The notes: generated by a model not told the origin, from the sequence alone. Numbered from the stretch's first letter, positions 44,541 through 53,585 are shown. The stretch: DNA of 64,000 bases from Collimonas sp. OK607 (GCF_900111995.1 NZ_FOKF01000004.1:146126-210125); one strand, 5' to 3'. Translations and numbers: made by a program.

Positions 44541-45068
44541 CTAGATAATCCGTCGCAAGGTATTGTCGCGCTTTACGAAGTGATGCCACAGTGCGGCCAG
44601 GGCGTGCAAACCGATTACCCAATAAAAGACGTTGCCTAGGGTTTCGTGGATGTCTTTCACTGTCTTGGCCAGATCATGGTCTGGGCCGATCACCGTAAGC
44701 GAGCCCAGTCCGGGCAGGTTGACCGGATGGCCGCCGAGGTTGACGGTCAGGATGCCGAGTATGGGTTGGGCGATGATGAATATGTATAACACCAGATGCG
44801 ATGCTTTTAACAGCAATTGCAAGATGGGCAGATCTGCCTCATGTGGGGGTGGCGAGCGATAGCTGCGCCAGGCAACCCGGACGATAGAAAGCATCAGCAC
44901 GCTAAAGCCAGCCCAGAAGTGGGTGGCGGTCCAGAAAATGCGTGAGGCGCTACCTTTGGGGCCGCGTATTTCGATCGCCAGATAGGCCAGGGCCACCAAT
45001 ACGAAAATAGCCCAGTGCAGCAGGATGGCCGGCCGTGAATATCGTTCTTGGGGAGAGAGTGGTTGCAT
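44541..45068 (-). CDS. cytochrome b561 family membrane protein
   Basis: The 175-residue protein has four predicted membrane helices with the histidine pattern of bacterial diheme cytochrome b561 (CybB/YodB): RPAILLHWAIFVLVALAYLAIE in helix 1, THFWAGFSVLMLSIVRVAWR in helix 2 (histidine plus arginine), KASHLVLYIFIIAQPILG in helix 3 and DIHETLGNVFYWVIGLHALAALWHHFVKRD in helix 4 (quoted in part). It moves electrons from quinol or, in relatives, oxidises superoxide. It is monocistronic and has no obvious link to the sugar genes around it. Confidence 0.9.
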   Translation of the reverse strand: MQPLSPQERYSRPAILLHWAIFVLVALAYLAIEIRGPKGSASRIFWTATHFWAGFSVLMLSIVRVAWRSYRSPPPHEADLPILQLLLKASHLVLYIFIIAQPILGILTVNLGGHPVNLPGLGSLTVIGPDHDLAKTVKDIHETLGNVFYWVIGLHALAALWHHFVKRDNTLRRII

Positions 45069-45181
45069 TGGCTTTTTGCTTGGGTGGGTTCTGGTCTGGC
45101 GATTCTGTCATAGGGGCGGCGTAAAAACAATGCTGCTTCAGGTTGCTGGCTTGTAAATAGTGTTGCAAATGCCGCGCCCAT

Positions 45182-45214
45182 AAAAAATGCCCATTCGCAC
45201 GCGAATGGGCAAAA
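45182..45214 (-). terminator. rho-independent terminator, porin transcript
   Basis: TGCCCATTCGC-AC-GCGAATGGGCA (45188-45211) is a perfect 11-bp hairpin; on the minus strand six T follow (A run 45182-45187). It lies about 120 bases after the porin stop. A small CTGGG/CCCAG stem is at 45217-45231. Confidence 0.85.
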
Positions 45215-45335
45215 TCTGGGAGTTACCCAGGGACGTCTTTCACTAATGCCGCTCACGCGGCAAGCACCACAGTAGTACTAGCAAGGTCAATCGACGCGCC
45301 GAGCTCAAGCGGCGCGCCCATCGATGCTTGCTGTC

Positions 45336-46448
45336 TTAGAACGAGTGGCTGATACCAGTGTAGAACGTGTTTTGGTTCTGTCCAGTCAAGCCGGTGCTGT
45401 CGCCGGTTTGAACTTGGAAGTCGGTGTTCGAACCATTGCGGATAGTACCGATGCTCGCGTACAGCAGAGTCCGTTTGGACAGGCTGTAGTTGGTGCCCAG
45501 CATGAACAGATTTGCGCTACCGACGTCGTGGTTAAGCTTGACGTGATAAGCCGCGCCGATCAGTGTCAGAGCAGGGGTCAGCTGGTAGTTGGCGCCGAGC
45601 CAGAACTGATTGGCTTTGTTAGCTGCGCCAATGCCGCTAGTTGTCAGAACCTGCGCTGGAGCCGACAGGTTTTGCCAGCCGGCGTACAGTTTTGCAGCAC
45701 CGAAGGTTACGTTGCCGCCGACAGTGATTTCCTTGGAACGCGAGAACAAGCTGTCGTAAGTGCCGTTTTCGTCATGTGCCGTATCGTACATTGCCAGCAA
45801 TTCGTAAGTAGGCTGTACAAAACCAACTGCGATACCGGTGCTGTTACCGATTCCTGAACCAGCTGGTCCACGTGTGGTCGAGCCTGCAGCTTCGCCGGCG
45901 CCGTACATCAGGTGCACGTAGAGACCGCCCATGTCTGGCGTGATGTACTGAATCTGGTTGCTGGTTTGTGGCCAGTTACGACCTTTGAACAAGGTCGAAG
46001 TACTCATGTTCTGTTGTCCGGTAGGATCGATGCTCCATACCTTGTCGCTTGGCAGAGCCAGATCGCGACCGATTTTCACGGTACCGAAGCCACCGTTCAA
46101 GCCAACTGTCGAACGACGATTAAACAGGCCGGTGCCGTTGAAGCGGCCGGTGTCGGCTTGGAAGCCGCTTTCTAACGTGAACATCGCTTTCAGGCCGCCA
46201 CCCAGATCTTCGGTGCCCTTGAAACCGATCATGCTGGTACCCCATTCATTACCGCCGACGCCCCATTGGCCGCCACGGACGGTATTGCCATTTGCATCTT
46301 TGCCCACTTGATTGCTTTGGTAGTTGATGCCAGCATCGACGCGACCATAGATGATTACATTGGTTTGCGCTTGTGCCTGGCCAGCGAATGCGCAAGCCAG
46401 AAGTGCGGCGATCGCGAGTGGCTTGGCTTTCAGAACGGATTTTCTCAT
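45336..46448 (-). CDS. Gram-negative trimeric porin (OmpC/Omp32 type)
   Basis: The 370-residue precursor has a signal peptide (MRKSVLKAKPLAIAALLACAFAGQAQA) and a mature start QTNVIIYGRVDAGINYQ typical of betaproteobacterial general porins. Following segments SMIGFKGTEDLGGGLKAMFTLESGF, RRSTVGLNGGFGTVKIGR (eyelet loop region) and the C-terminal phenylalanine (YTGISHSF) identify a 16-strand outer-membrane barrel. It lies within the sugar cluster and has two HexR-like palindromes in its 400-base upstream region, so it may serve sugar entry. Confidence 0.94.
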   Translation of the reverse strand: MRKSVLKAKPLAIAALLACAFAGQAQAQTNVIIYGRVDAGINYQSNQVGKDANGNTVRGGQWGVGGNEWGTSMIGFKGTEDLGGGLKAMFTLESGFQADTGRFNGTGLFNRRSTVGLNGGFGTVKIGRDLALPSDKVWSIDPTGQQNMSTSTLFKGRNWPQTSNQIQYITPDMGGLYVHLMYGAGEAAGSTTRGPAGSGIGNSTGIAVGFVQPTYELLAMYDTAHDENGTYDSLFSRSKEITVGGNVTFGAAKLYAGWQNLSAPAQVLTTSGIGAANKANQFWLGANYQLTPALTLIGAAYHVKLNHDVGSANLFMLGTNYSLSKRTLLYASIGTIRNGSNTDFQVQTGDSTGLTGQNQNTFYTGISHSF

Positions 46449-46629
46449 TTCATCTCCTAAGTAAAAATGTGGCGTTGACCACTGCTTTCCGAGTCTTCTG
46501 TAGCTCGAAATTCTTGAATCGGACTTTGGTTATTGCGGGTACCAGCGTTCAGTACTTTGCGTTCAATTAATGCCGACTGCTTTGTTGTTAAGGATGGTAA
46601 ACCGATTTATGAAATTTTTGTTTTATTTG

Positions 46630-46644
46630 TGTAGTTTTACTATA
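46630..46644 (+). promoter_or_regulatory. HexR-like operator, site C
   Basis: TGTAGTTTTACTATA: 11 of 12 arm positions of TGTAGT-NNN-ACTACA, identical over 13 bases to site A. It lies 182 bases upstream of the porin ATG. Confidence 0.65.
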
Positions 46645-46777
46645 TTTCTGTTGCTAATTTACAGCACTAGCAGAATTTTCATGCGCGTAACGCATAGTTG
46701 TGGCAGCTGACAGGTCTATTAAGAATGTCCCTAATTGCAGTTTTTTGTATTTGTTTTCTTGTGGAAATTTTTTAATC

Positions 46778-46792
46778 TGTATTTTTACTACA
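46778..46792 (+). promoter_or_regulatory. HexR-like operator, site D
   Basis: TGTATTTTTACTACA: 11 of 12 arm positions of the shared palindrome, 148 bases (about 14 helical turns) from site C, in the same spacer. Confidence 0.6.
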
Positions 46793-46851
46793 AGTAATTT
46801 TGATACATTTGACTGCAATCAGGATGGCTCCCTAGGGGATATGCCGCAATT

Positions 46852-47829
46852 CTAGTTTTTTTCCAGCAATGCACGTACTTGTGCCAGTTGCGGTGGTTTG
46901 GCGCCGGCATTCAGACAGGCGGCAGAGCCGCAGGCGACGGAGAATCGCAGATGCTGCAGCCAGTCCGGCGTCGCAGGCTGGCTGGATGAGGCTGACGTTG
47001 CAGCGGAGGCGGTCTCTTGTATTAGCGAGAAGATCAGGCCGGCGATACCGGCGTCGCCGGCGCCTACCGTGTCCACCACGGTGATTGGCGGCGGCGCCAC
47101 TTGCCAATACTGATCGCCGGCATGGATCGCCGCGCCTTGCGAGCCTAAGGTCAGCAACACGGTGGCATCAGGATTGAAGCCACGTAGCGTCGCCAGGGCG
47201 GCCTCGGTGTCGTCGGTGCGGAACAGGCCGGCCAGGTCTTCATCCGAGACTTTGATAACGTCCGCCAGCTGCGCCATTTTTTTCAGCACAGAATCGTAAC
47301 GCTGGTCCATCACGTTGCGGAAATTCGGGTCGTAGCTGATTTTTACGCCGCGGCCATGCAGATCCTCGGCCAGTTCGATCAGACGTTCCGCCAGCGGCGA
47401 ACGGGTCAGGCTGATACCGCCGAAGTGCACCCATGACGCTGCCTGCTGCCAGCCGCCAGGCAGCGCAGCGGGATCGAAGGAGAGGTCGGCACTGTTGTCG
47501 CCGATGAAATTGTATTGTGGCGGTGTGGTTTCATAAACCACGGCCAGCAGGGGTGAGCGCGCGGAGCGCTGCAGGAAGCGCAGATCGAGATCGGCGGCCT
47601 GGCTGGCTGCGTACAACTCATCGCCGAACCAGTCCTGGCTGATAGCCCCCGCGAAAGCCGAGGAAACGCCCAGGCTGGCAGCGGCGCGGGCCACATTCCA
47701 GGTCGAGCCTCCGGTCTTGCTCAGCCATTGGTCGGCGCCGACCCGTATCAAATCGGTGAGTGCTTCGCCAGCGCTGATGAATTGAGGGAACGGTCGGACA
47801 GGGTGGGCAGATCGGGTTGTTTCAGACAT
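46852..47829 (-). CDS. PfkB-family sugar kinase, probable fructokinase
   Basis: The 325-residue ribokinase-fold enzyme shows GGSTWNVARAAASLG (40-54, substrate site), SYDPNFRNVM (165-174) and DTVGAGDAGIAGLI (253-266, anion hole with catalytic Asp259). The GEALTDLI start and DPNFR motif fit fructokinases. It is the last gene of the run pgi-zwf2-rpiR-AGE-kinase (76-base gap to the AGE gene). With an aldose-ketose isomerase next to it, the likely reaction is fructose to fructose-6-phosphate, which Pgi turns into glucose-6-phosphate. Mannose or 2-keto sugars cannot be excluded. A poorly conserved Ser/Ala stretch lies near residues 270-285. Confidence 0.85.
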   Translation of the reverse strand: MSETTRSAHPVRPFPQFISAGEALTDLIRVGADQWLSKTGGSTWNVARAAASLGVSSAFAGAISQDWFGDELYAASQAADLDLRFLQRSARSPLLAVVYETTPPQYNFIGDNSADLSFDPAALPGGWQQAASWVHFGGISLTRSPLAERLIELAEDLHGRGVKISYDPNFRNVMDQRYDSVLKKMAQLADVIKVSDEDLAGLFRTDDTEAALATLRGFNPDATVLLTLGSQGAAIHAGDQYWQVAPPPITVVDTVGAGDAGIAGLIFSLIQETASAATSASSSQPATPDWLQHLRFSVACGSAACLNAGAKPPQLAQVRALLEKN

Positions 47830-47905
47830 GACAGCATCCAGGCAATGTGTTTGATACGTTTAATGTGAAGGTAGCTTATTTAAACCTGACTTGTTCAAGC
47901 GTAAC

Positions 47906-49126
47906 TTATTCAAGCGGGCTGCCGACAGCCGTCAGCGATTCCAGATACGCGCCCATAGGGTGGTAGAAATCGGTTTTGCCGTGCGGCGGTTTTTCGGGGC
48001 CGTAGCGTCGGTTGTCTTGCCGCAGGATGCGATACCAGCCGCCGCGTTCCTGATCGATCAAATGGGTGCTGCTGTATTCCCACAATTTGTTGTAGCTGTC
48101 CCAATAAGCCTGGTCGCCGCTGCATGCTGCCAGCAGCGCTGCGGTGGCTAACGATTCTGCCTGTACCCAGAAATACTTGTCGCCGTCACAGACCGTGCCA
48201 TCTGGCGCCAGCCCATACACCAGCCCACCGGATTGCTGATCCCAGGCGGCCGGCATGGTGACATCGAACAGTGCCCGGGCGCGCGGCAGCAACCAGTCGG
48301 CGCCGCCCTGCAAATGGGTGCGATGACGTTCCAGCAGCAATAGCAACTTCGACCACTCGGTCATGTGGCCGGGCTGGAAGCCCCACGGGCGGAACATGTT
48401 GCTGCTGTCGTGGCGGTTGTATTCCCAGTCGACACTCCAGTCGGCGTGGTAATGTTCCCAGATCCAGCCATCGGCCAGCGCCGCCTGGCGCTCTGTGATG
48501 TTGTGGGCCAGCAGTTCAGCGCGATGCAAATAGCGTTTTTCGCCAGTTGCTTCAAATGCAGCGATCAGCGCCTCGCAGCTGTGCATGTTGGCGTTCTGTC
48601 CACGGTAAGACGATACAACGCCATCGGGCGTAGCTTCGTCGGCGTACAAACCGTCGGCTTCCGACCAGAACAGCTTTTCCATCAATTCAAAGGTAGCGCC
48701 GATACCGGCGGCTGCTTCGTCGATGCCGATGCGCAGCGCGTGGGCATGCGCCAGCAGTACGAATGCCAGGCCATAGCAATGCTGGGTGCGATCGACGGCG
48801 ACATGGTTTTCCAGCACCCAGGCATAGCCGCCGTAAGATGGCTGCCAATGCCGTTCCTGTAAAAAGCGCAAGCCATGCCGCGCCGCTGCGCGATATTCTT
48901 CCTTGCCGTCGAGGCGCCAGGCCAGGGCGTAGCAAAACACCATCCGGCTGCTGTTGACCAGATGCCGGCTGGCGCCATCGTAGACGCTGCCGTCGTCGCT
49001 CAGGTAATGGAAAAATCCGCCTGTGGGATCAATCGCGCGCGGATGGAAGAAGGCGATGTCGCGTCGCATCCTGTCGCGCAGGAATTCAGGATCACGATAG
49101 TTGGTGAGGGAAGAAGTTGGTCTCAT
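47906..49126 (-). CDS. AGE-superfamily sugar isomerase/epimerase (mannose isomerase-like)
   Basis: I choose the ATG at 49124-49126 (MRPTSSLTNYRDP); a TTG 12 codons upstream has no ribosome site. The 406-residue (alpha/alpha)6-barrel protein has the family's active-site motifs RGQNANMHSCEAL (175-187), PGHMTEWSKLL (252-262) and FYHPMGAYLES near 386. These histidines act as acid/base in N-acylglucosamine 2-epimerase, D-mannose isomerase and YihS-type aldose-ketose isomerases. Next to a fructokinase-like gene, a mannose-to-fructose isomerase is the best guess. Cellobiose 2-epimerase is an alternative. Confidence 0.85.
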   Translation of the reverse strand: MRPTSSLTNYRDPEFLRDRMRRDIAFFHPRAIDPTGGFFHYLSDDGSVYDGASRHLVNSSRMVFCYALAWRLDGKEEYRAAARHGLRFLQERHWQPSYGGYAWVLENHVAVDRTQHCYGLAFVLLAHAHALRIGIDEAAAGIGATFELMEKLFWSEADGLYADEATPDGVVSSYRGQNANMHSCEALIAAFEATGEKRYLHRAELLAHNITERQAALADGWIWEHYHADWSVDWEYNRHDSSNMFRPWGFQPGHMTEWSKLLLLLERHRTHLQGGADWLLPRARALFDVTMPAAWDQQSGGLVYGLAPDGTVCDGDKYFWVQAESLATAALLAACSGDQAYWDSYNKLWEYSSTHLIDQERGGWYRILRQDNRRYGPEKPPHGKTDFYHPMGAYLESLTAVGSPLE

Positions 49127-49191
49127 GTCGGTATTTTTTATAGGTATGTCTGTGCCGGCCAAGGAAAAATGAGGGAGGCTATGTCACTACG

Positions 49192-50052
49192 TCAACGGAA
49201 AAATGAATCGAACTGCATGTCGAACTGCTGCAAGGCTTTCTGCGCGTTCTGCATTTTCTTGCGGAATTCAGGGCCGCGCTTGAGCGCCAGCCCGACTGCC
49301 AGGATATCGATCACCACCAGGTGCGCCAGGCGCGCCGAGATGGGCGTGTAGGGATCGGTATTGAAACTCAGGTCGATCGGCACCAGCACCGTGGCCAGTT
49401 CTGCCAGCGGGGTACCGCTGGGGCCAAGCACGATGATATCCGCGCCGCCTTTTCTCGCCAGCTGGACGCTGCGCAACAAGGCCGCATTGCCGCCGCGCTG
49501 CGAGATGGCGACCACTGCGTCGCCCGGCTGCAACAACGAAGCTGCGATGCTGTGGATGTGCGGATCGGAGTAGGCGACGGTAGGGACACCGGAGCGGAAA
49601 AACTTGTGCTGTGCGTCCGCGGCGACGATACCCGAAGTGCCTTGGCCATAGAACTCGATCTTGTTCGCCTTGAGCAAGACGTCGAGCGCTCGCTGGATCG
49701 CATCGGCGCTTAAATGGTTGCGCAGATCGAGCAGGGTGTTAATCGAGCGGCTGCAAATCTTGTTGACCAGATCGGCGGCGATATCGTCTTGCGCCAGCAT
49801 TTCGTTGGCGCCTGGCAGGGCCACAGCCAGGCTTTGCGCCAGCTTCAGCTTGAAATCATGCCAGCCCTCGTAACCGATGGCACGGCAAAAACGCACAACT
49901 GTCGGTTCCGATACTTGCGCGTTCTTTGCCAGGGCGGTGATGTTTTCCGCCAGCGCCAGTTGCGGATTGTCGAGAATGGTCAACGCGACTTTTTTCTCCG
50001 ACTTCGACAGCAAGTCGATCTGAGTCTTGATCGCATCCAGTAGCATCGTCAT
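49192..50052 (-). CDS. RpiR/HexR family transcriptional regulator (second copy)
   Basis: The 286-residue regulator has an N-terminal RpiR helix-turn-helix (residues about 1-75: LSKSEKKVALTILDNP ... SEPTVVRFCRAIGYEGWHDF) and a SIS domain (about 115-250: KIEFYGQGTSGIVAADAQHKFF, GDAVVAISQRGGNAALLRSV). It aligns along its length with the C-terminal half of the glucokinase fusion at 42.4 kb, and is of HexR type. It lies 17 bases after zwf2 and 65 bases before the AGE gene, so it is part of the pgi-zwf2 operon. It probably binds the TGTAGT-NNN-ACTACA sites, shared with or distinct from the fusion protein, with KDPG as the likely effector by analogy to HexR. Confidence 0.93.
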   Translation of the reverse strand: MTMLLDAIKTQIDLLSKSEKKVALTILDNPQLALAENITALAKNAQVSEPTVVRFCRAIGYEGWHDFKLKLAQSLAVALPGANEMLAQDDIAADLVNKICSRSINTLLDLRNHLSADAIQRALDVLLKANKIEFYGQGTSGIVAADAQHKFFRSGVPTVAYSDPHIHSIAASLLQPGDAVVAISQRGGNAALLRSVQLARKGGADIIVLGPSGTPLAELATVLVPIDLSFNTDPYTPISARLAHLVVIDILAVGLALKRGPEFRKKMQNAQKALQQFDMQFDSFFR

Positions 50053-50069
50053 TCGAGATCCTGACCCGG

Positions 50070-51542
50070 TTACAGTTCTGGTAGCGATTCTTCACGCCAT
50101 TGCAAGCCGTCGCGTGCAATCAGGGCGCTGGCCGCTGCCGGGCCCCAGGTGCCGGCAGTGTAAGGAATCGGATCGTCTTCTTCCTGATCCCAGAATTCCA
50201 GGATCGGTTCTACCCATTCCCATGCCGCTTCCAGTTCGTCGCTGCGCATGAATAGTGTCAACTGGCCGCGCAAGACGTCCAGCAGCAATCGTTCGTAGGC
50301 TTCCATGCGCGGCGATTTGAAGCTCTCGCGGAAATTCAGTTCCAGCTCAACCGGTTTCAAACGCATGCCGTCACCGGGGGTCTTGGCCATCAGGTTCAGG
50401 GTCAGGCCTTCATCCGGTTGCAAGCGGATGACCAGGCAGTTCGGCTCGAAGCTGCTGTTCGGTTGGGCAAAAATCGAATGCGGAATAGTCTTGAAGCGAA
50501 TCACGATTTCCGCCAGCGAATCGGCCATGCGTTTGCCGGTACGCAGGTAAAACGGTACGCCGGCCCAGCGCCAGGTGTCGACTTCAGCCTTCAGTGCCAC
50601 AAAGGTTTCAGTGCGCGACTGCGGATTAGCGTCAGCCTCTTTGCGATAACCAGGTACGGCGACGCCTTCAACATGGCCGGAGCGATACTGTCCACGCACC
50701 ACGTTGTGCGCCAGCGTAGTCGGCGTGAAGCGCTTTAGCGAACGCAGTACTTTGAGCTTTTCATCACGTACGGCATCCGGAGTAATCGATACCGGCGGCT
50801 CCATGGCGACGATACATAACAGTTGCAACAGGTGATTTTGCAGCATGTCACGCAAAGCGCCAGAAGTTTCGTAGTAGCCCATGCGGTTACCGACGCCGAG
50901 TTGTTCGGCGATGGTGATCTGTACATCGGAAATCCATTCCCGGCGCCACAGCGGCTCGAACAACACATTGCCGAAGCGTAGCGCCAGCAGGTTTTGCACG
51001 GTCTCTTTACCGAGATAGTGATCGATACGGAAAATCTGCGATTCGGCAAAGACCTGGCCGACTTCGGCATTGATCTGCTTGGCGCTGGCGAGGTCACGGC
51101 CTAAAGGTTTTTCCAATACCACGCGTGAGTTGGAAGTGGCGAGGCCGCTGGCAGCCAGGTTCTTGCAGATTTTCGAGAACAGGCTAGGCGGCGTCGCCAG
51201 GTAAAACACATTGGTAACCGCGTGGTCAGGCCGCATGGCTTCGACCAGGGCTTGGTAGGAGGCCGCATCGGTGGCGTCCATGCCAACGTACTTGATGCGC
51301 TTGCAAAAACGCTGCCAGACGGTGGTATCGAAGCTCTCCTTGCTGACGTGCGGCTTGGCATCCCGCTCTACGTGCTTGATGAAATCTTCGTCGCTGCTGT
51401 CATGCCGTCCGATGCACAGGATGCGTGCATCCGGAGGAAGATCGTTAGCGCGGTCGCGCGCATACATTGCCGGCAGCAGCTTACGCATTGCCAGGTCGCC
51501 GGTGCCGCCAAAGATTGCCAAATCAAATTCTGCAAGAGCCAT
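50070..51542 (-). CDS. zwf: glucose-6-phosphate dehydrogenase, paralog 2
   Basis: The 490-residue enzyme carries LAIFGGTGDLAMRKLLPAM, EKPLGRDLASAKQIN, the active-site RIDHYLGKETVQNLLALRF and WAGVPFYLRTGKRM. It is a second Zwf beside that at 40.8 kb; conserved catalytic blocks agree but much of the rest differs, so they are old paralogs and may differ in NAD/NADP preference or feedback. It sits between pgi (102-base gap) and the RpiR gene (17-base gap), so it is in the pgi operon. Confidence 0.95.
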   Translation of the reverse strand: MALAEFDLAIFGGTGDLAMRKLLPAMYARDRANDLPPDARILCIGRHDSSDEDFIKHVERDAKPHVSKESFDTTVWQRFCKRIKYVGMDATDAASYQALVEAMRPDHAVTNVFYLATPPSLFSKICKNLAASGLATSNSRVVLEKPLGRDLASAKQINAEVGQVFAESQIFRIDHYLGKETVQNLLALRFGNVLFEPLWRREWISDVQITIAEQLGVGNRMGYYETSGALRDMLQNHLLQLLCIVAMEPPVSITPDAVRDEKLKVLRSLKRFTPTTLAHNVVRGQYRSGHVEGVAVPGYRKEADANPQSRTETFVALKAEVDTWRWAGVPFYLRTGKRMADSLAEIVIRFKTIPHSIFAQPNSSFEPNCLVIRLQPDEGLTLNLMAKTPGDGMRLKPVELELNFRESFKSPRMEAYERLLLDVLRGQLTLFMRSDELEAAWEWVEPILEFWDQEEDDPIPYTAGTWGPAAASALIARDGLQWREESLPEL

Positions 51543-51644
51543 GATAAGTGAGACCTATAAATTACTACCGCTAGTGAGATGAGAGACAGAGGCCGGATGG
51601 ACGTGCATCGCACATTTTCATCCAGCCAGGAAAATATAACCTGA

Positions 51645-53315
51645 TCAGGATAATGCTGTACGCGCCATCGCAATCAAGCCGTTAGTCGAACTGTCGTGAC
51701 CTTGGGGGGCAGGAGCAGCGGTTAGTTCGTTCAAGATATTGCTTGCCAAAACCTTGCCCAGTTCGACACCCCATTGATCGAAACTGTTGACGTCCCAGAT
51801 AACGCCCTGGACGAATACCTTATGCTCGTACAAGGCGATCAACGCGCCGAGGTTGGCGGGAGTCAGTGCATCCATCAAGATGGTGTTGCTGGGACGATTG
51901 CCAGGGAAGGTGCGATGCGGCAGCAAGGCGGCGATCTGTTCCGGCGGCATGCCTTTGGCTTGCATTTCAGCTTGTACTTCGTCCGCATGCTTGCCACGCA
52001 TCAGCGCTTCCGACTGGGCGAAGCAGTTAGCCAGTAGTGCGGCTTGATGGCCGGGTAAATTATGGCTGGCGTTCAACGTTGCAATGAAATCGACCGGCGT
52101 AATGTCGGTGCCCTGATGCAGTAATTGAAAGTAAGCGTGCTGGCCGTTAGTGCCGACATTGCCCCAGATAATCGGGCAGGTGGCAGCATCAACCGCACGG
52201 CCGTCGAGGGTGACGCGCTTGCCGTTGCTTTCCATTTCCAGTTGCTGCAGATAGGACGGGAAATTTCCCAGATCCTGATGGTAAGGCGCTATCGAGACGG
52301 AGCGGTAATCGAAGAAATTGCGGTACCAGACGCCCAGCAATGCCAGGATAACGGGCATGTTCTGTTCCAGCGGCGCGCTTTGGAAGTGCTGGTCCATGGC
52401 ATGTGCGCCGGCCAGGAATTCGCTGAACTGGTCGAAGCCGACCGCCAGTGCTACCGACAAGCCGATTGACGACCACACTGAATAACGGCCGCCGACCCAA
52501 TCCCAGAACGGGAACATATTGGCGGCATCGATGCCGAACGCTGTGACACCCTCGACATTGGTGGAGACCGCAACGAAGTGCTTGCGTAGATCGGACTCTT
52601 GCGCGCCGGTCGCATTCTGCAAAAACCAGTTGCGCGCGGAGTGCGCGTTCATCATGGTTTCTGCTGTTGTGAAGGTTTTCGAGGCAATTACGAATAACGT
52701 GGTTTGCGGATCGACTTGCTGCAGCACGGCATCAAGATCGTCGCCGTCGACGTTGGAGACGAAATGCAGACGCAGGTCGGCTCGTTGATAGGGACGTAGC
52801 GCCTGGCATACCATCTTGGGGCCGAGATCGGAGCCGCCGATGCCGATATTAACGATATCCGTGATCGGCTTGCCGCTGTAGCCGAGCCATGCTCCGGAAC
52901 GTAGTGCGGTGGTGAATGTCTGAATTCTCTGCAGGACAGCATGGACGTCGGCGCTGATGTCTTGGCCGTCAAGTTCCAGCGCAGGCAGGCGTGGCGCCCG
53001 CAGGGCTGTGTGCAGTACGGCACGGTGTTCGGTGGTATTGATTTTTGCGCCGGCAAACATCGCCTGGCGTTGCGTTTCGACTTTGCGTTCGCGGGCAAGG
53101 GCAAACAAATGCGCCATGGTCTCCGACGTTACATTGTTTTTTGCATAATCCAGGAATAAGCCAGCCGCCTTGAGCGAGAACTGTTCAAAGCGCGACGAGG
53201 CGGGTGGGGCAGACGGAGCGGCAAACAGTTCGCGCAACGATAAATCTTTGACTGCTGCGTAATGTGCATGCAAGGCTTGGAAGCTGGCGGTAGTATTAAG
53301 CGCTGGTTGTGGCAT
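51645..53315 (-). CDS. pgi: glucose-6-phosphate isomerase
   Basis: I place the start at the ATG at 53313-53315 (MPQPALNTTASF); the open frame further up crosses the promoter region, with a TATAGT -10-like box and a HexR-like palindrome at 53368-53382. The 556-residue enzyme interconverts glucose-6-phosphate and fructose-6-phosphate. Motifs: NIGIGGSDLGPKMV, VIASKTFTTAETM, FPFWDWVGGRYSVWSSIGL, GTNGQHAYFQLLHQG (catalytic histidine region) and QWGVELGK. It heads the operon pgi-zwf2-rpiR-AGE-kinase and is divergent from edd. In an Entner-Doudoroff organism it recycles fructose-6-phosphate into the pathway. Confidence 0.95.
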   Translation of the reverse strand: MPQPALNTTASFQALHAHYAAVKDLSLRELFAAPSAPPASSRFEQFSLKAAGLFLDYAKNNVTSETMAHLFALARERKVETQRQAMFAGAKINTTEHRAVLHTALRAPRLPALELDGQDISADVHAVLQRIQTFTTALRSGAWLGYSGKPITDIVNIGIGGSDLGPKMVCQALRPYQRADLRLHFVSNVDGDDLDAVLQQVDPQTTLFVIASKTFTTAETMMNAHSARNWFLQNATGAQESDLRKHFVAVSTNVEGVTAFGIDAANMFPFWDWVGGRYSVWSSIGLSVALAVGFDQFSEFLAGAHAMDQHFQSAPLEQNMPVILALLGVWYRNFFDYRSVSIAPYHQDLGNFPSYLQQLEMESNGKRVTLDGRAVDAATCPIIWGNVGTNGQHAYFQLLHQGTDITPVDFIATLNASHNLPGHQAALLANCFAQSEALMRGKHADEVQAEMQAKGMPPEQIAALLPHRTFPGNRPSNTILMDALTPANLGALIALYEHKVFVQGVIWDVNSFDQWGVELGKVLASNILNELTAAPAPQGHDSSTNGLIAMARTALS

Positions 53316-53367
53316 ATCCGGAGTCTTTATTGTAGGTCGGGAATTTATACGACTATACAACGTTGCT

Positions 53368-53382
53368 GGTAATTTCACTACA
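53368..53382 (-). promoter_or_regulatory. HexR-like operator, site E (pgi side)
   Basis: On the minus strand: TGTAGTGAAATTACC. The left arm is perfect, the right arm keeps 4 of 6 bases. It lies 53 bases upstream of the pgi ATG, close to a TATAGT -10-like box. Confidence 0.55.
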
Positions 53383-53585
53383 AATTATTTTGTAATATAC
53401 CTGTCTGGAGTTGTTTGGCACTTTCTCGCAGCCACGTGGCCGGCCGTTTTCTCCAGACAATCGTGAGAATTTGTCGTATGGCTAATAGTGCAATGGCCCG
53501 GGTAGGGCTTGCCTGCTTCAAAAATACAGTTATGAGCAGGTAATGATGATAAAAAGGACGATGGGTTAGCGTTGCTGCATTATTT

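Larger units (their letters stand above)
46449..46851. other. 403-bp region upstream of porin with two HexR-like sites
   Basis: A very AT-rich gene-free stretch between the porin start and the end of the PfkB kinase gene. It holds palindromes at 46630-46644 and 46778-46792. The porin promoter must be here; a terminator for the kinase operon is not obvious. Confidence 0.6.

Noticed and set aside
51556..51578. ACTA-CCGC-TAGT palindrome upstream of zwf2
   Set aside because: The half-sites are in the opposite order to the HexR-like motif and too short to be distinguished from chance.
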